Assembly: GCF_014648815.1 (NCBI RefSeq)
Contig: NZ_BMRV01000002.1
Span: 124,001 to 188,000 of the forward strand
DNA length: 64,000 bases
Reading direction: 5' to 3'
From: Streptomyces flaveolus
GTDB lineage: Bacteria; Actinomycetota; Actinomycetes; Streptomycetales; Streptomycetaceae
Of the stretch, positions 55,149-64,000 are shown piece after piece (within the stretch, counting starts at the first letter, position 1; each line of letters begins with the position of its first letter). The position numbers and the translations under genes are program-made. The notes beneath the pieces are model-generated. The model was not told where the DNA came from. It saw nothing but the letters and a program-made list of their open reading frames with translations, and ran no database searches.

Positions 55149-56429
55149 TTACTGCTGCTGCGCCAGGCGCTTGTTGAACTCGCCCTCGACCTGCTTGGCG
55201 GCCTCCGCCGGGGACTTGCCCTTCATGACGGCCGTCAGGTACGTCTTGATCGGGTTCGGGTCGTTCTCGACCGCGGCCCACTCCGGGATCAGCGGCGTGG
55301 TGCCGCCGGTCCCCGCGGCCGGCGCCGCGGCCTCGGCGGCGGCGTTGCCCTTCAGGTTGCTCTGCAGCGCCTCCTTGTTCGGGATGACGCCGTTGGCCTT
55401 GGCCAGGCCGCCCTCGTACTTGTCGGAGAGCGCGAGCTTCAGGAACTCCTTGGCGAGCTCCTGCTTCTTGCTGCCCGCGGCAACGGCCAGGTTGGAGCCG
55501 CCGAGGAAGACGCCCTCGGGCTTGTCCGCCGAGGCACCCGGGATGGTGAAGTAGCCGAGGTCCTTCTCGATCGCCGGGTTGGTGGCGATCGCCGTGGCGC
55601 CCTCCCAGCCCATGCCGATGAAGGCGCCGGTCTTGCCCTTGGCGAAGATCTCACCCTGCTGCGGGGTGGCCTCGTCCTTGTCCTTGGGGGCCTTGGAGAG
55701 GGCCTGGAACTTCTTGTAGGTCTCGGTGGCCGCGGCGACCTTCGGGTCGGACAGGTTGGAGACGTACTTGTCGCCGTCCTTCTTGACCAGCTCGCCGCCC
55801 TCGCCGACGACCAGGCCCACGAAGTGGTACCAGTTCTGGCCGGGCAGGTAGATCGGCTCGGCGTCGGTCTTCTCGCCGATCGTCTTGAGGTCGTTGTAGA
55901 ACTCGTCGCGGGTCTTGGGCAGCTCCTTGATGCCCGCGTCCGCCCAGATCTTCTTGTTGTAGACGACGACGCGGTTGACCACGAACCACGGGGCCGCGTA
56001 CTGCTTGCCGTCGAAGACGGCGGACTTGTTGAGGGACTCGGACCAGTCGGTACCGATCTCGCTCTTGAGGTCGCTCAGGTCCGCGAGGCCGCCGGTCTTG
56101 GCGTAGGCCGGGGTCTGGGTGTTGCCGATCTCGAAGACGTCGGGCGGGTTCTCCTCGGAGAGGGCGGTGGTCAGCTTCTGCTGGATACCGTTCCACTTCT
56201 GGATCTCGAACTTGACCTTGGCCTTGGTCTTCGCCTCGAACTCCTTGGCGAGGTCCGACTGCCACTGGTCGGGCGAGGAACCGTCCATCACCCACACGGT
56301 CAGCGTCTGGCCGGCGTAGCCGTCCGCTCCGGCCTTCTTGCCGTCGTCGCCGCCGTCGTCGCCCCCGCACGCCGCGATCGAGACCATCATGCCCGCGATA
56401 CCGATCGCGGCTATCAGCTTGCGCTTCAC
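55149..56429 (-). CDS. dasA: Chitobiose-binding lipoprotein DasA
   Basis: 426 aa from GTG 56429 with GAGGGTGG upstream. The lipoprotein signal ends in the lipobox SIAAC followed by a Gly/Asp-rich linker, so the protein is anchored outside the membrane. The mature part is an extracellular solute-binding family 1 protein (TLTVWVMDGSSPDQWQSDLA start, PPDVFEIGNTQTPAYAKTGG). DasA binds N,N'-diacetylchitobiose. Tandem dre elements at 56519-56558 place the operon under DasR. Confidence 0.96.
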   Translation of the reverse strand: MKRKLIAAIGIAGMMVSIAACGGDDGGDDGKKAGADGYAGQTLTVWVMDGSSPDQWQSDLAKEFEAKTKAKVKFEIQKWNGIQQKLTTALSEENPPDVFEIGNTQTPAYAKTGGLADLSDLKSEIGTDWSESLNKSAVFDGKQYAAPWFVVNRVVVYNKKIWADAGIKELPKTRDEFYNDLKTIGEKTDAEPIYLPGQNWYHFVGLVVGEGGELVKKDGDKYVSNLSDPKVAAATETYKKFQALSKAPKDKDEATPQQGEIFAKGKTGAFIGMGWEGATAIATNPAIEKDLGYFTIPGASADKPEGVFLGGSNLAVAAGSKKQELAKEFLKLALSDKYEGGLAKANGVIPNKEALQSNLKGNAAAEAAAPAAGTGGTTPLIPEWAAVENDPNPIKTYLTAVMKGKSPAEAAKQVEGEFNKRLAQQQ

Positions 56430-56518
56430 GCCACCCTCCTCAGGGATGCCACAAAACCCCCCTGCCTCCCCGCGGTTGCTCGTCGACGCGGACCGCCCAT
56501 GGGGCCGGGACCTGGACC

Positions 56519-56558
56519 AATGGTGTAGACCAGTACGGGGAGCTTGGCCCAGACCAAT
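56519..56558 (-). promoter_or_regulatory. Tandem dre elements of dasA
   Basis: AATGGTGTAGACCAGT at 56519-56534 and CTTGGCCCAGACCAAT at 56543-56558 both fit the DasR element (TGGTCTAGACCA core). Their centres are 24 bp apart, and they lie about 90-130 bp upstream of dasA. Confidence 0.82.
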
Positions 56559-56733
56559 AGGGCTGTCAAGGGTGTTCAAGCGCCCTCCGGGCGTCCGTGA
56601 TGCGACCGAGATATGCAGGGACCTTTCATTGCGCAAGCGACACATCGGACGGACCGGTGCCGGGTGTACCACCGTCGCCGGACGCGGCGCCGGGACCGGC
56701 CGGACGGCGCGTACCAATGACCTCGGGCGGCGC

Positions 56734-56749
56734 GGTGGACTAGACCAAC
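56734..56749 (+). promoter_or_regulatory. dre element upstream of dasR
   Basis: GGTGGACTAGACCAAC has the right arm CTAGACCA intact and a changed left arm. It lies about 134 bp before dasR and 300 bp from dasA, so it may serve autoregulation. Confidence 0.7.
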
Positions 56750-56825
56750 GGGGGCCTCGGAGGTATACAGAAGGGATCACGGAGCGTGCGGGACACTCCC
56801 GGCACCAACCCGTGCCACGATGTGA

Positions 56826-57647
<822 letters not shown>

Positions 57648-57785
57648 GGGGTGCCGCTCCCCTCCGGCACGCGACATTGCGGTTGAGGACCGATATACGG
57701 ACGAGGTCTTCCGCTCTCTTGACGCCGTCACCTACATTTTCGTGCGCACTGCACCAGGTGATCAGCGAGGGGACGGAGCCACCGC

Positions 57786-58043
57786 ATGTCACAAGCCCCA
57801 GAAGTGAACAGAGGGCCGACGGTGACGCCGGTGCGCGTCGTCATCGCCCTCTGCCTTGTCGCACCGTTCGTCGCCATGCTGTGGGTCGGTTCGTACGCCA
57901 AGACCGACCCCACGTTCATCGGCATCCCGTTCTTCTACTGGTACCAGATGGCGTGGGTGCTGATCTCCACCGTGCTGACGGTGATCGCGTACAAGCTCTG
58001 GCAGCGTGACCAGCGCGCCCGCCGGGAAGGCGGTGCCAAGTGA
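57786..58043 (+). CDS. DUF3311 small membrane subunit of SSS transporter
   Basis: 85 aa. Two membrane helices (VVIALCLVAPFVAMLWVGS, and FYWYQMAWVLISTVLTVIAY) with the PFFYWYQ motif of DUF3311. Such proteins are regularly encoded directly before sodium:solute symporters of the monocarboxylate type. Its stop overlaps the symporter start by 4 bp (GTGA). Confidence 0.92.
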   Translation: MSQAPEVNRGPTVTPVRVVIALCLVAPFVAMLWVGSYAKTDPTFIGIPFFYWYQMAWVLISTVLTVIAYKLWQRDQRARREGGAK

Positions 58044-59668
58044 ACGACGGCGTGAACGGCGTCGCACTCGCCGTCTTCATCTTCTTCTTCGTGCTCGTCA
58101 CCGCGATGGGCTTCCTGGCCGCCCGCTGGCGCAAGGCCGAGAACGAGCACAGCCTCGACGAGTGGGGCCTCGGCGGCCGCTCGTTCGGCACCTGGGTCAC
58201 CTGGTTCCTGCTGGGCGGCGACCTCTACACGGCGTACACCTTCGTGGCCGTCCCGGCGGCGATCTACGCGGCGGGCGCGTCCGGCTTCTTCGCGGTGCCG
58301 TACACGATCCTCGTCTACCCGCTGATCTTCACCTTCCTGCCCCGCCTGTGGTCGGTGTCCCACAAGCACGGCTACGTGACGACGTCGGACTTCGTGCGCG
58401 GCCGGTTCGGCTCCAAGAGCCTGTCGCTCGCGGTCGCCGTCACCGGCATCCTCGCCACGATGCCGTACATCGCGCTCCAGCTGGTCGGCATCCAGGCCGT
58501 ACTGGACGTGATGGGCGTCGGCGGCGGCGAGGACACCAACTGGTTCGTCAAGGACCTGCCGCTGCTGATCGCCTTCGGTGTGCTGGCGGCGTACACCTAC
58601 TCGTCGGGTCTGCGCGCTCCCGCGCTGATCGCGTTCGTGAAGGACACGCTGATCTACATCGTGATCGCGGTGGCGATCATCTACATCCCGATCAAGCTGG
58701 GCGGCTTCGACGACATCTTCGCCAAGGCGGGCGAGGCGTTCAGCCAGACCAACGAGGCGACCGGGAAGCCACGCGGCGCGGTGGTACCGCCCGAGGCGGG
58801 CCAGTGGACGTACGCCACGCTGGCGCTCGGTTCGGCGCTCGCGCTCTTCATGTACCCGCACTCGATCACCGCGACGCTGTCCTCCCGCAGCCGTGAGGTG
58901 ATCCGCCGCAACACCACGATCCTGCCGCTGTACTCCCTGATGCTCGGCCTGCTCGCGCTGCTGGGCTTCATGGCGATCGCGGCCGGGGTCAAGGTGAGCA
59001 ACGGCCAGCTGGCGATCCCGCAGCTGTTCGAGGACATGTTCCCGGACTGGTTCGCGGGCGTGGCCTTCGCGGCGATCGGCATCGGTGCCCTGGTCCCGGC
59101 GGCGATCATGTCGATCGCGGCCGCGAACCTCTTCACCCGCAACATCTACAAGGACTTCATCAAGCCCGACGCCACCCCGGCGCAGGAGACCAAGGTCTCC
59201 AAGCTGGTGTCGCTGCTCGTGAAGGTGGGCGCGCTGGTCTTCGTCCTGACGATGGACAAGACGGTCGCGATCAACTTCCAGCTGCTCGGCGGCATCTGGA
59301 TCCTGCAGACCTTCCCGGCCCTGGTGGGCGGCCTGTTCACCCGCTGGTTCCACCGCTGGGCCCTGCTCGCCGGCTGGGCGGTCGGCATGGTCTACGGCAC
59401 GGCCGCCGCGTACGGGGTCGCCTCGCCGACGCAGGCGCACTTCGGCGGCTCCTCGAAGGAGATCCCGGGCATCGGCGAGATCGGCTACATCGGTCTCACC
59501 GCGTTCGTGCTGAACGTCCTGGTCACCGTGGTCCTGACCTTCGTCCTGAAGGCCGTCAAGGCGCCCGACGGCGTCGACGAGACCCGGCCGAGCGACTACA
59601 CGGCGGACGCGGGCGACCCCGGCGTCCAGGTGGAGCTGCCCCCGGCCACCGCGGGCACCTCGCACTGA
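58040..59668 (+). CDS. Sodium:solute symporter, monocarboxylate type (MctP-like)
   Basis: 542 aa, GTG start overlapping the DUF3311 gene. About 13 membrane helices, with SSS family marks such as the GLGGRSFGTWVTWFLLGGDL start, YPHSITATLSSRSREVIRRN and the late AAIMSIAAANLFTRNIYKDF. Related carriers take up lactate, pyruvate, acetate or short-chain acids with sodium or protons. A hairpin terminator follows. The exact substrate is not determined here. Confidence 0.92.
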   Translation: MNDGVNGVALAVFIFFFVLVTAMGFLAARWRKAENEHSLDEWGLGGRSFGTWVTWFLLGGDLYTAYTFVAVPAAIYAAGASGFFAVPYTILVYPLIFTFLPRLWSVSHKHGYVTTSDFVRGRFGSKSLSLAVAVTGILATMPYIALQLVGIQAVLDVMGVGGGEDTNWFVKDLPLLIAFGVLAAYTYSSGLRAPALIAFVKDTLIYIVIAVAIIYIPIKLGGFDDIFAKAGEAFSQTNEATGKPRGAVVPPEAGQWTYATLALGSALALFMYPHSITATLSSRSREVIRRNTTILPLYSLMLGLLALLGFMAIAAGVKVSNGQLAIPQLFEDMFPDWFAGVAFAAIGIGALVPAAIMSIAAANLFTRNIYKDFIKPDATPAQETKVSKLVSLLVKVGALVFVLTMDKTVAINFQLLGGIWILQTFPALVGGLFTRWFHRWALLAGWAVGMVYGTAAAYGVASPTQAHFGGSSKEIPGIGEIGYIGLTAFVLNVLVTVVLTFVLKAVKAPDGVDETRPSDYTADAGDPGVQVELPPATAGTSH

Positions 59669-59680
59669 TCCCCCCGCGAG

Positions 59681-59714
59681 CGACGGGCCGTCGGAGAAAT
59701 CCGGCGGCCCGTCG
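59681..59714 (+). terminator. Terminator after the symporter gene
   Basis: A 15-bp stem (CGACGGGCCGTCGGA / TCCGGCGGCCCGTCG, one G-T pair) with a GAAA loop, 12 bp after the stop. Confidence 0.75.
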
Positions 59715-59740
59715 TCGTGCCCGTCGGGCACACTCGGCCC

Positions 59741-60247
59741 ATGGACTTCGCGATCCGGCCGGCGTCACCCGACGAGTACGGGACCCTCGGCAGCATCACC
59801 GCCCACGCCTATCTCCACGACGGCCTCCTCGACTTCGGCGAGAGCGACCCCTACCTCGGCGAACTGCGGAACGTCGCCGCGCGGGCCGCTTCCGCGGAGC
59901 TCCTGGTCGCCGCCGCGGACGGCCGCGTCCTCGGCGGCGTGACCTTCGTGCCGTCCGGCGGCCCCATGGCCGACATCGCCCGGCCCGGCGAGGCCGAGAT
60001 ACGCATGCTCGCCGTCGCCCACGACGCGCGGGGACGCGGCGTCGGCGAGGCCCTCGTACGGTCCTGTGTCGACCGCGCGCGGGCCGTCGAGGGCTGCGTA
60101 CGCGTCGTGCTGTCGACCCAGCGGACCATGCGCACCGCCCACCGGCTCTACGAACGCCTGGGCTTCACCCGCACACCGGACCGCGACTGGAACCCGCTGC
60201 CGGAGCTCGACGACATCACGCTGCTCACCTATCAACTGACGCTCTGA
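59741..60247 (+). CDS. GNAT-family acetyltransferase
   Basis: 168 aa from ATG 59741. The acetyl-CoA motif reads IRMLAVAHDARGRGVGEALVRSCV, with LYERLGFTRTPDRDW near the end. It sits between the symporter and the nrd region, same strand, and stops 10 bp before the first NrdR box. No partner or acceptor is evident. Confidence 0.9.
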   Translation: MDFAIRPASPDEYGTLGSITAHAYLHDGLLDFGESDPYLGELRNVAARAASAELLVAAADGRVLGGVTFVPSGGPMADIARPGEAEIRMLAVAHDARGRGVGEALVRSCVDRARAVEGCVRVVLSTQRTMRTAHRLYERLGFTRTPDRDWNPLPELDDITLLTYQLTL

Positions 60248-60257
60248 CACCGGCGCG

Positions 60258-60307
60258 GCACAACATCTGGGGGTGCTCGCGGAACCCGGCACAAGATGTA
60301 TGCTCAT
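60258..60307 (+). promoter_or_regulatory. Two NrdR boxes upstream of nrdAB
   Basis: GCACAACATCTGGGGGTGC (60258-60276) and GCACAAGATGTATGCTCAT (60289-60307) begin exactly 31 bp apart, three helical turns, as NrdR boxes do. NrdR represses ribonucleotide reductase genes in S. coelicolor. They lie just upstream of the riboswitch, where the promoter should be. Confidence 0.8.
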
Positions 60308-60311
60308 GCTC

Positions 60312-60432
60312 GCTGTCGCCGCAGGGGAATCCGGTGCGAATCCGGAACTGTCCCGCAACGGTGTACTTGTGTGTGTTCGCGTACCCGCGTGAGCGCGCAC
60401 GGGCTTCAGTCCGAGGACCTGCCGACAGTGCG
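60312..60432 (+). promoter_or_regulatory. Cobalamin (B12) riboswitch
   Basis: The core runs GCAGGGGAATCC..GGTGCGAATCC..GGAACTGTCCCGCAACGG and ends in CAGTCCGAGGACCTGCCGAC, an almost textbook B12 aptamer with the B12-box region intact. It precedes nrdA by about 130 bp. In S. coelicolor such an element shuts off the class I reductase when B12 allows the class II enzyme to work. Confidence 0.95.
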
Positions 60433-60563
60433 CCCGGCCGTCCCGGTCCGGGTGCCATGACGTCCGGGCCTCGCGGAATGGGCCGGTGGACGCGACGCCG
60501 CGTGCGCTCGTGAGCTGCCCCTGCCCTCCGCCTGGCCCCGTGCCGAGCGAGGGAGTGCCCCAC

Positions 60564-62945
60564 GTGACCATCGCGCCAGCCGACCCGGTTTCAGCGTCCG
60601 CTGCGACGGCTTCTGCGACCCCCGTGACCGAGGAAGCCGACGGACCCGGTGCCGCCCTGCTGCGGACCCTGACCGACCTCACCGCCGACCTCCCCGACGC
60701 CGACCCCGGCCGGGTCGCCGCCGCCGCCCTGCGCGGCCGGTCCGCGCGGGCCGACGAGGCGGAACTGCGGGAGCTGGCCACGGAGGCCGCGGCCGGTCTG
60801 ATCTCGGAGGACCCGGTCTACTCCCGGCTGGCCGCCCGGCTGCTGACCATCGGCATCCGCGCCGAGGCCGCCTCCCAGGGCGTCACCTCCTTCACCGAGT
60901 CCGTCGCCACCGGCCACCGCGAGGGCCTGATCGCCGACCGCACCGCCGAGTTCGTGCGGCTGCACGCGGCCCGCCTGGACGCGCTGACCGACCAGGCCGC
61001 CGACGACCGCTTCGGCTACTTCGGGCTGCGCACGCTGTACAGCCGTTATCTGCTCCGGCACCCGCTCACCCGCAAGGTCGTCGAGACGCCCCAGCACTTC
61101 CTGCTGCGCGTGGCCGCCGGGCTCGCCGAGGACGACACACTCCGCTCGGTGGACGAGGTCGCCGCGCTCTACGGGCTGATGAGCCGCCTGGACTACCTGC
61201 CCTCCTCCCCCACCCTCTTCAACTCCGGCACCCGGCACGCCCAGATGTCGTCCTGCTACCTCCTCGACTCCCCCAAGGACGAGCTGGACTCCCTCTACGA
61301 CCGTCTCCACCAGGTCGCCCGACTCTCCAAGCACGCCGGCGGCATCGGCATCGCCTACTCCCGCGTGCGCGCCCGGGGTTCGCTGATCCGCGGCACCAAC
61401 GGGCACTCCAACGGCGTCGTCCCGTTCCTGAAGACCCTGGACGCCTCGGTCGCCGCGGTGAACCAGGGCGGCCGGCGCAAGGGCGCGGCGGCGGTCTACC
61501 TGGAGACCTGGCACGCCGACATCGAGGAGTTCCTCGAGCTGCGGGACAACACGGGCGAGGACGCCCGCCGCACGCACAACCTGAACCTCGCGCACTGGAT
61601 CCCGGACGAGTTCATGCGCCGGGTGGACGCGGACGGACCCTGGTCGCTGTTCTCGCCCTCGGACGTCCCGGAGCTGGTCGACCTGTGGGGCGCGGAGTTC
61701 GACGCGGCCTACCGGGAGGCCGAGGCGAAGGGCCTGGCCAGGAAGACCCTCCCGGCCCGCGAGCTGTACGGCCGCATGATGCGCACCCTCGCGCAGACCG
61801 GCAACGGCTGGATGACCTTCAAGGACACCGCCAACCGCACCGCCAACCAGACCGCCGAGCCGGGCCACACCGTCCACTCCTCCAACCTGTGCACGGAGAT
61901 CCTGGAGGTCACCGACGACGGGGAGACCGCGGTCTGCAACCTCGGGTCGGTCAACCTGGGCGCCTTCGTGGCCGGCGGCGACATCGACTGGGAGCGGCTG
62001 GACGCCACCGTCCGCACCGCCGTGACCTTCCTGGACCGGGTCGTCGACATCAACTTCTACCCGACCGAGCAGGCGGGCCGCTCCAACGCCCGCTGGCGCC
62101 CGGTCGGCCTCGGCGCGATGGGCCTGCAGGACGTCTTCTTCCAGCTGCGCCTGCCCTTCGACTCCCCCGAGGCCAGGACCCTGTCCACCCGCATCGCCGA
62201 GCGGATCATGCTCGCCGCGTACGAGACGTCCGCCGACCTCGCCGAGCGGAACGGTCCGCTGCCGGCCTGGGAGAAGACCCGTACCGCCCGGGGCGTGCTG
62301 CACCCCGACCACTACGACGTGGAGCCGGCCTGGCCGGAGCGCTGGGCGGCCCTGCGCGAGCGCATCGCGACGACCGGGCTGCGCAACTCGCTGCTCCTCG
62401 CGATCGCGCCGACCGCCACGATCGCCTCCATCGCGGGCGTCTACGAGTGCATCGAGCCGCAGGTGTCCAACCTGTTCAAGCGCGAGACGCTGTCCGGCGA
62501 GTTCCTCCAGGTCAACTCGTACCTGGTCGACGACCTCAAGCGGCTCGGCGTGTGGGACGCCCGCACCCGGGAGGCGCTGCGCGAGGCGAACGGCTCGGTG
62601 CAGGACTTCGCGTGGATCCCCGAGGACGTGCGCGCGCTGTACCGCACCGCCTGGGAGATCCCGCAGCGCGCACTGATCGACATGGCCGCCGCCCGCACCC
62701 CGTACCTCGACCAGGCCCAGTCGCTGAACCTGTTCCTGGAGACGCCGACCATCGGAAAGCTCTCCTCGATGTACGCGTACGCCTGGAAGCAGGGCCTGAA
62801 GACCACGTACTACCTGCGTTCCCGGCCGGCGACCCGCATCGCCCGCGCCGCCGGCCGGGCCACCGTGCCCGTGCAGGCCGCCCCGGACCCCGAAGCGGTC
62901 GCCTGCTCCCTGGAAAACCCCGAGTCCTGCGAGGCCTGCCAGTGA
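60564..62945 (+). CDS. nrdA: Class Ia ribonucleotide reductase, alpha subunit
   Basis: 793 aa from GTG 60564 with GAGGGAG upstream. Landmarks of the catalytic subunit: SSCYLLDSPKDEL (first redox Cys), SSNLCTEIL (the Asn-x-Cys-x-Glu radical site), AVCNLGSVNLG (second redox Cys), SLLLAIAPTATIASIAGVYE, and the C-terminal CEACQ pair that is reduced by thioredoxin or glutaredoxin. It reduces ribonucleotides to deoxyribonucleotides in the cytoplasm. Control is by B12 riboswitch and NrdR boxes. nrdB begins at its stop (TGATG overlap). Confidence 0.96.
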   Translation: MTIAPADPVSASAATASATPVTEEADGPGAALLRTLTDLTADLPDADPGRVAAAALRGRSARADEAELRELATEAAAGLISEDPVYSRLAARLLTIGIRAEAASQGVTSFTESVATGHREGLIADRTAEFVRLHAARLDALTDQAADDRFGYFGLRTLYSRYLLRHPLTRKVVETPQHFLLRVAAGLAEDDTLRSVDEVAALYGLMSRLDYLPSSPTLFNSGTRHAQMSSCYLLDSPKDELDSLYDRLHQVARLSKHAGGIGIAYSRVRARGSLIRGTNGHSNGVVPFLKTLDASVAAVNQGGRRKGAAAVYLETWHADIEEFLELRDNTGEDARRTHNLNLAHWIPDEFMRRVDADGPWSLFSPSDVPELVDLWGAEFDAAYREAEAKGLARKTLPARELYGRMMRTLAQTGNGWMTFKDTANRTANQTAEPGHTVHSSNLCTEILEVTDDGETAVCNLGSVNLGAFVAGGDIDWERLDATVRTAVTFLDRVVDINFYPTEQAGRSNARWRPVGLGAMGLQDVFFQLRLPFDSPEARTLSTRIAERIMLAAYETSADLAERNGPLPAWEKTRTARGVLHPDHYDVEPAWPERWAALRERIATTGLRNSLLLAIAPTATIASIAGVYECIEPQVSNLFKRETLSGEFLQVNSYLVDDLKRLGVWDARTREALREANGSVQDFAWIPEDVRALYRTAWEIPQRALIDMAAARTPYLDQAQSLNLFLETPTIGKLSSMYAYAWKQGLKTTYYLRSRPATRIARAAGRATVPVQAAPDPEAVACSLENPESCEACQ

Positions 62946-63958
62946 TGAACGACACCACGAAGAACCTGCTCGACCCGGGCTTCGAGCTGACCCTCCGCCC
63001 CATGCGCTACCCGGACTTCTACGAGCGCTACCGCGACGCCATCAAGAACACCTGGCACGTGGAGGAGGTCGACCTCCACTCGGACGTCGCCGACCTCGCG
63101 AAGCTCAGCCCCGAGGAGCAGCACCTCATCGGACGGCTCGTGGCCTTCTTCGCGACGGGCGACTCGATCGTCGCGAACAACCTCGTGCTGACCCTCTACA
63201 AGCACATCAACTCCCCGGAGGCGCGGCTGTACCTGAGCCGGCAGCTGTTCGAGGAGGCCGTCCACGTCCAGTTCTATCTGACGCTGCTCGACACCTACCT
63301 GCCCGACCCGGACGACCGCGCCGCCGCCTTCGCGGCCGTGGAGAACATCCCCTCGATCCGGGAGAAGGCGGAGTTCTGCTTCCGGTGGATGGACTCGGTC
63401 GAGTCGATCGACCGCCTGGAGACCAGGTCCGACCGCCGCCGCTTCCTGCTCAACCTCATCTGCTTCGCGGCGTGCATCGAGGGCCTGTTCTTCTACGGCG
63501 CCTTCGCCTACGTCTACTGGTTCCGCAGCCGGGGCCTGCTGCACGGCCTGGCCACCGGCACCAACTGGGTGTTCCGCGACGAGACGATGCACATGTCGTT
63601 CGCCTTCGACGTGGTCGACACCGTCCGCAAGGAGGAGCCGGACCTCTTCGACGACGAGCTGCGCCAGCAGGTCACCGACATGCTGCGGGAGGCGGTCGAG
63701 GCCGAGCTGCAGTTCGCGCGCGACCTGTGCGGTGACGGCCTCCCCGGGATGAACACCGACTCGATGCGGCAGTACCTGGAGTGCGTGGCCGATCAGCGTC
63801 TGGCGCGGCTCGGCTTCGCCCCGGTGTACGGCTCCGAGAACCCCTTCTCCTTCATGGAGCTCCAGGGTGTTCAGGAGTTGACCAACTTCTTCGAGCGGCG
63901 TCCCTCCGCGTACCAGGTGGCGGTGGAGGGCACCGTCGACCTGGACGAGGACTTCTGA
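62945..63958 (+). CDS. nrdB: Class Ia ribonucleotide reductase, beta subunit
   Basis: 337 aa. The ATG overlaps the nrdA stop by one base. Metal and radical-site features of R2 are present: LVAFFATGDSIVANNL, LFEEAVHVQFYLTLLDTY with Glu and His ligands and the radical Tyr, LLNLICFAACIEGLFFYGAF, and RDETMHMSFAFDVV. It supplies the tyrosyl radical to NrdA. The downstream nrdS-type regulator known in S. coelicolor would lie beyond the window edge; the last 42 bp hold nothing I can name. Confidence 0.96.
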   Translation: MNDTTKNLLDPGFELTLRPMRYPDFYERYRDAIKNTWHVEEVDLHSDVADLAKLSPEEQHLIGRLVAFFATGDSIVANNLVLTLYKHINSPEARLYLSRQLFEEAVHVQFYLTLLDTYLPDPDDRAAAFAAVENIPSIREKAEFCFRWMDSVESIDRLETRSDRRRFLLNLICFAACIEGLFFYGAFAYVYWFRSRGLLHGLATGTNWVFRDETMHMSFAFDVVDTVRKEEPDLFDDELRQQVTDMLREAVEAELQFARDLCGDGLPGMNTDSMRQYLECVADQRLARLGFAPVYGSENPFSFMELQGVQELTNFFERRPSAYQVAVEGTVDLDEDF

Positions 63959-64000
63959 GTCTCCCTCCGTGTGACGGACTCCGGGGCCTGCCGGGCCTCC

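Overview
The window is chromosomal DNA from a high-GC actinomycete, almost certainly a Streptomyces close to S. coelicolor/S. lividans. The evidence is the very high GC with strong third-position bias, frequent GTG/TTG starts, and marker genes: wblE, eshA, sodN/sodX, dasR-dasABC, sigH with its anti-sigma gene, a conservon, and nrdAB behind a B12 riboswitch. Gene order matches, as far as I recall it, the S. coelicolor SCO53xx-SCO522x core region read in reverse. I see no phage, IS, integron, CRISPR, tRNA or rRNA; this is core chromosome, not an island.

Layout. 0-6 kb: end of an FtsW/RodA-type SEDS gene and its class B PBP, a DUF3291 protein, an AurF-like diiron oxygenase, a TetR regulator and a secreted NlpC/P60 endopeptidase. 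6-12 kb (minus strand): conservon cvnA-B-C-D with chained overlaps, followed 16 bp later by a StyA-like flavin monooxygenase. 12-20 kb: PP2C-like protein, MarR regulator, secreted GH25 lysozyme, Lon protease under a HAIR (HspR) operator, spermidine-synthase-like protein and an OmpR/EnvZ-type two-component system. 20-27.5 kb: fused 2-oxoglutarate dehydrogenase E1/E2, a DUF4097-PadR pair, and a small HTH plus Clp_N-only protein pair with two perfect palindromic operators. 27.6-34 kb: quinone oxidoreductase, malic enzyme, a polar amino-acid ABC transporter and a methyltransferase.

34-41 kb: a CGNR zinc-finger protein overlapping sodX tail to tail, nickel superoxide dismutase sodN, a RibD-type reductase/TetR pair, and a two-gene operon of eshA (now understood as a cNMP-domain family 2B encapsulin shell) followed by a polyprenyl synthase that is its probable cargo. 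41-50 kb: an amidase, a PLP deaminase, a Na+/H+ antiporter, a UBP zinc finger, the anti-sigma/sigH pair with a BldD-like site, a lipid kinase, wblE with a CRP-like site, and a PdtaS-type histidine kinase.

50-58 kb is the N-acetylglucosamine/chitobiose regulon: nagB, dasD, dasC, dasB, dasA and dasR with several recognisable dre operators; no ATPase gene is present, as expected if MsiK energises the transporter. 58-64 kb holds a DUF3311/SSS carboxylate symporter, an acetyltransferase, and nrdA-nrdB preceded by two NrdR boxes 31 bp apart and a cobalamin riboswitch. All functional calls are from reading the sequence; no database search was run.
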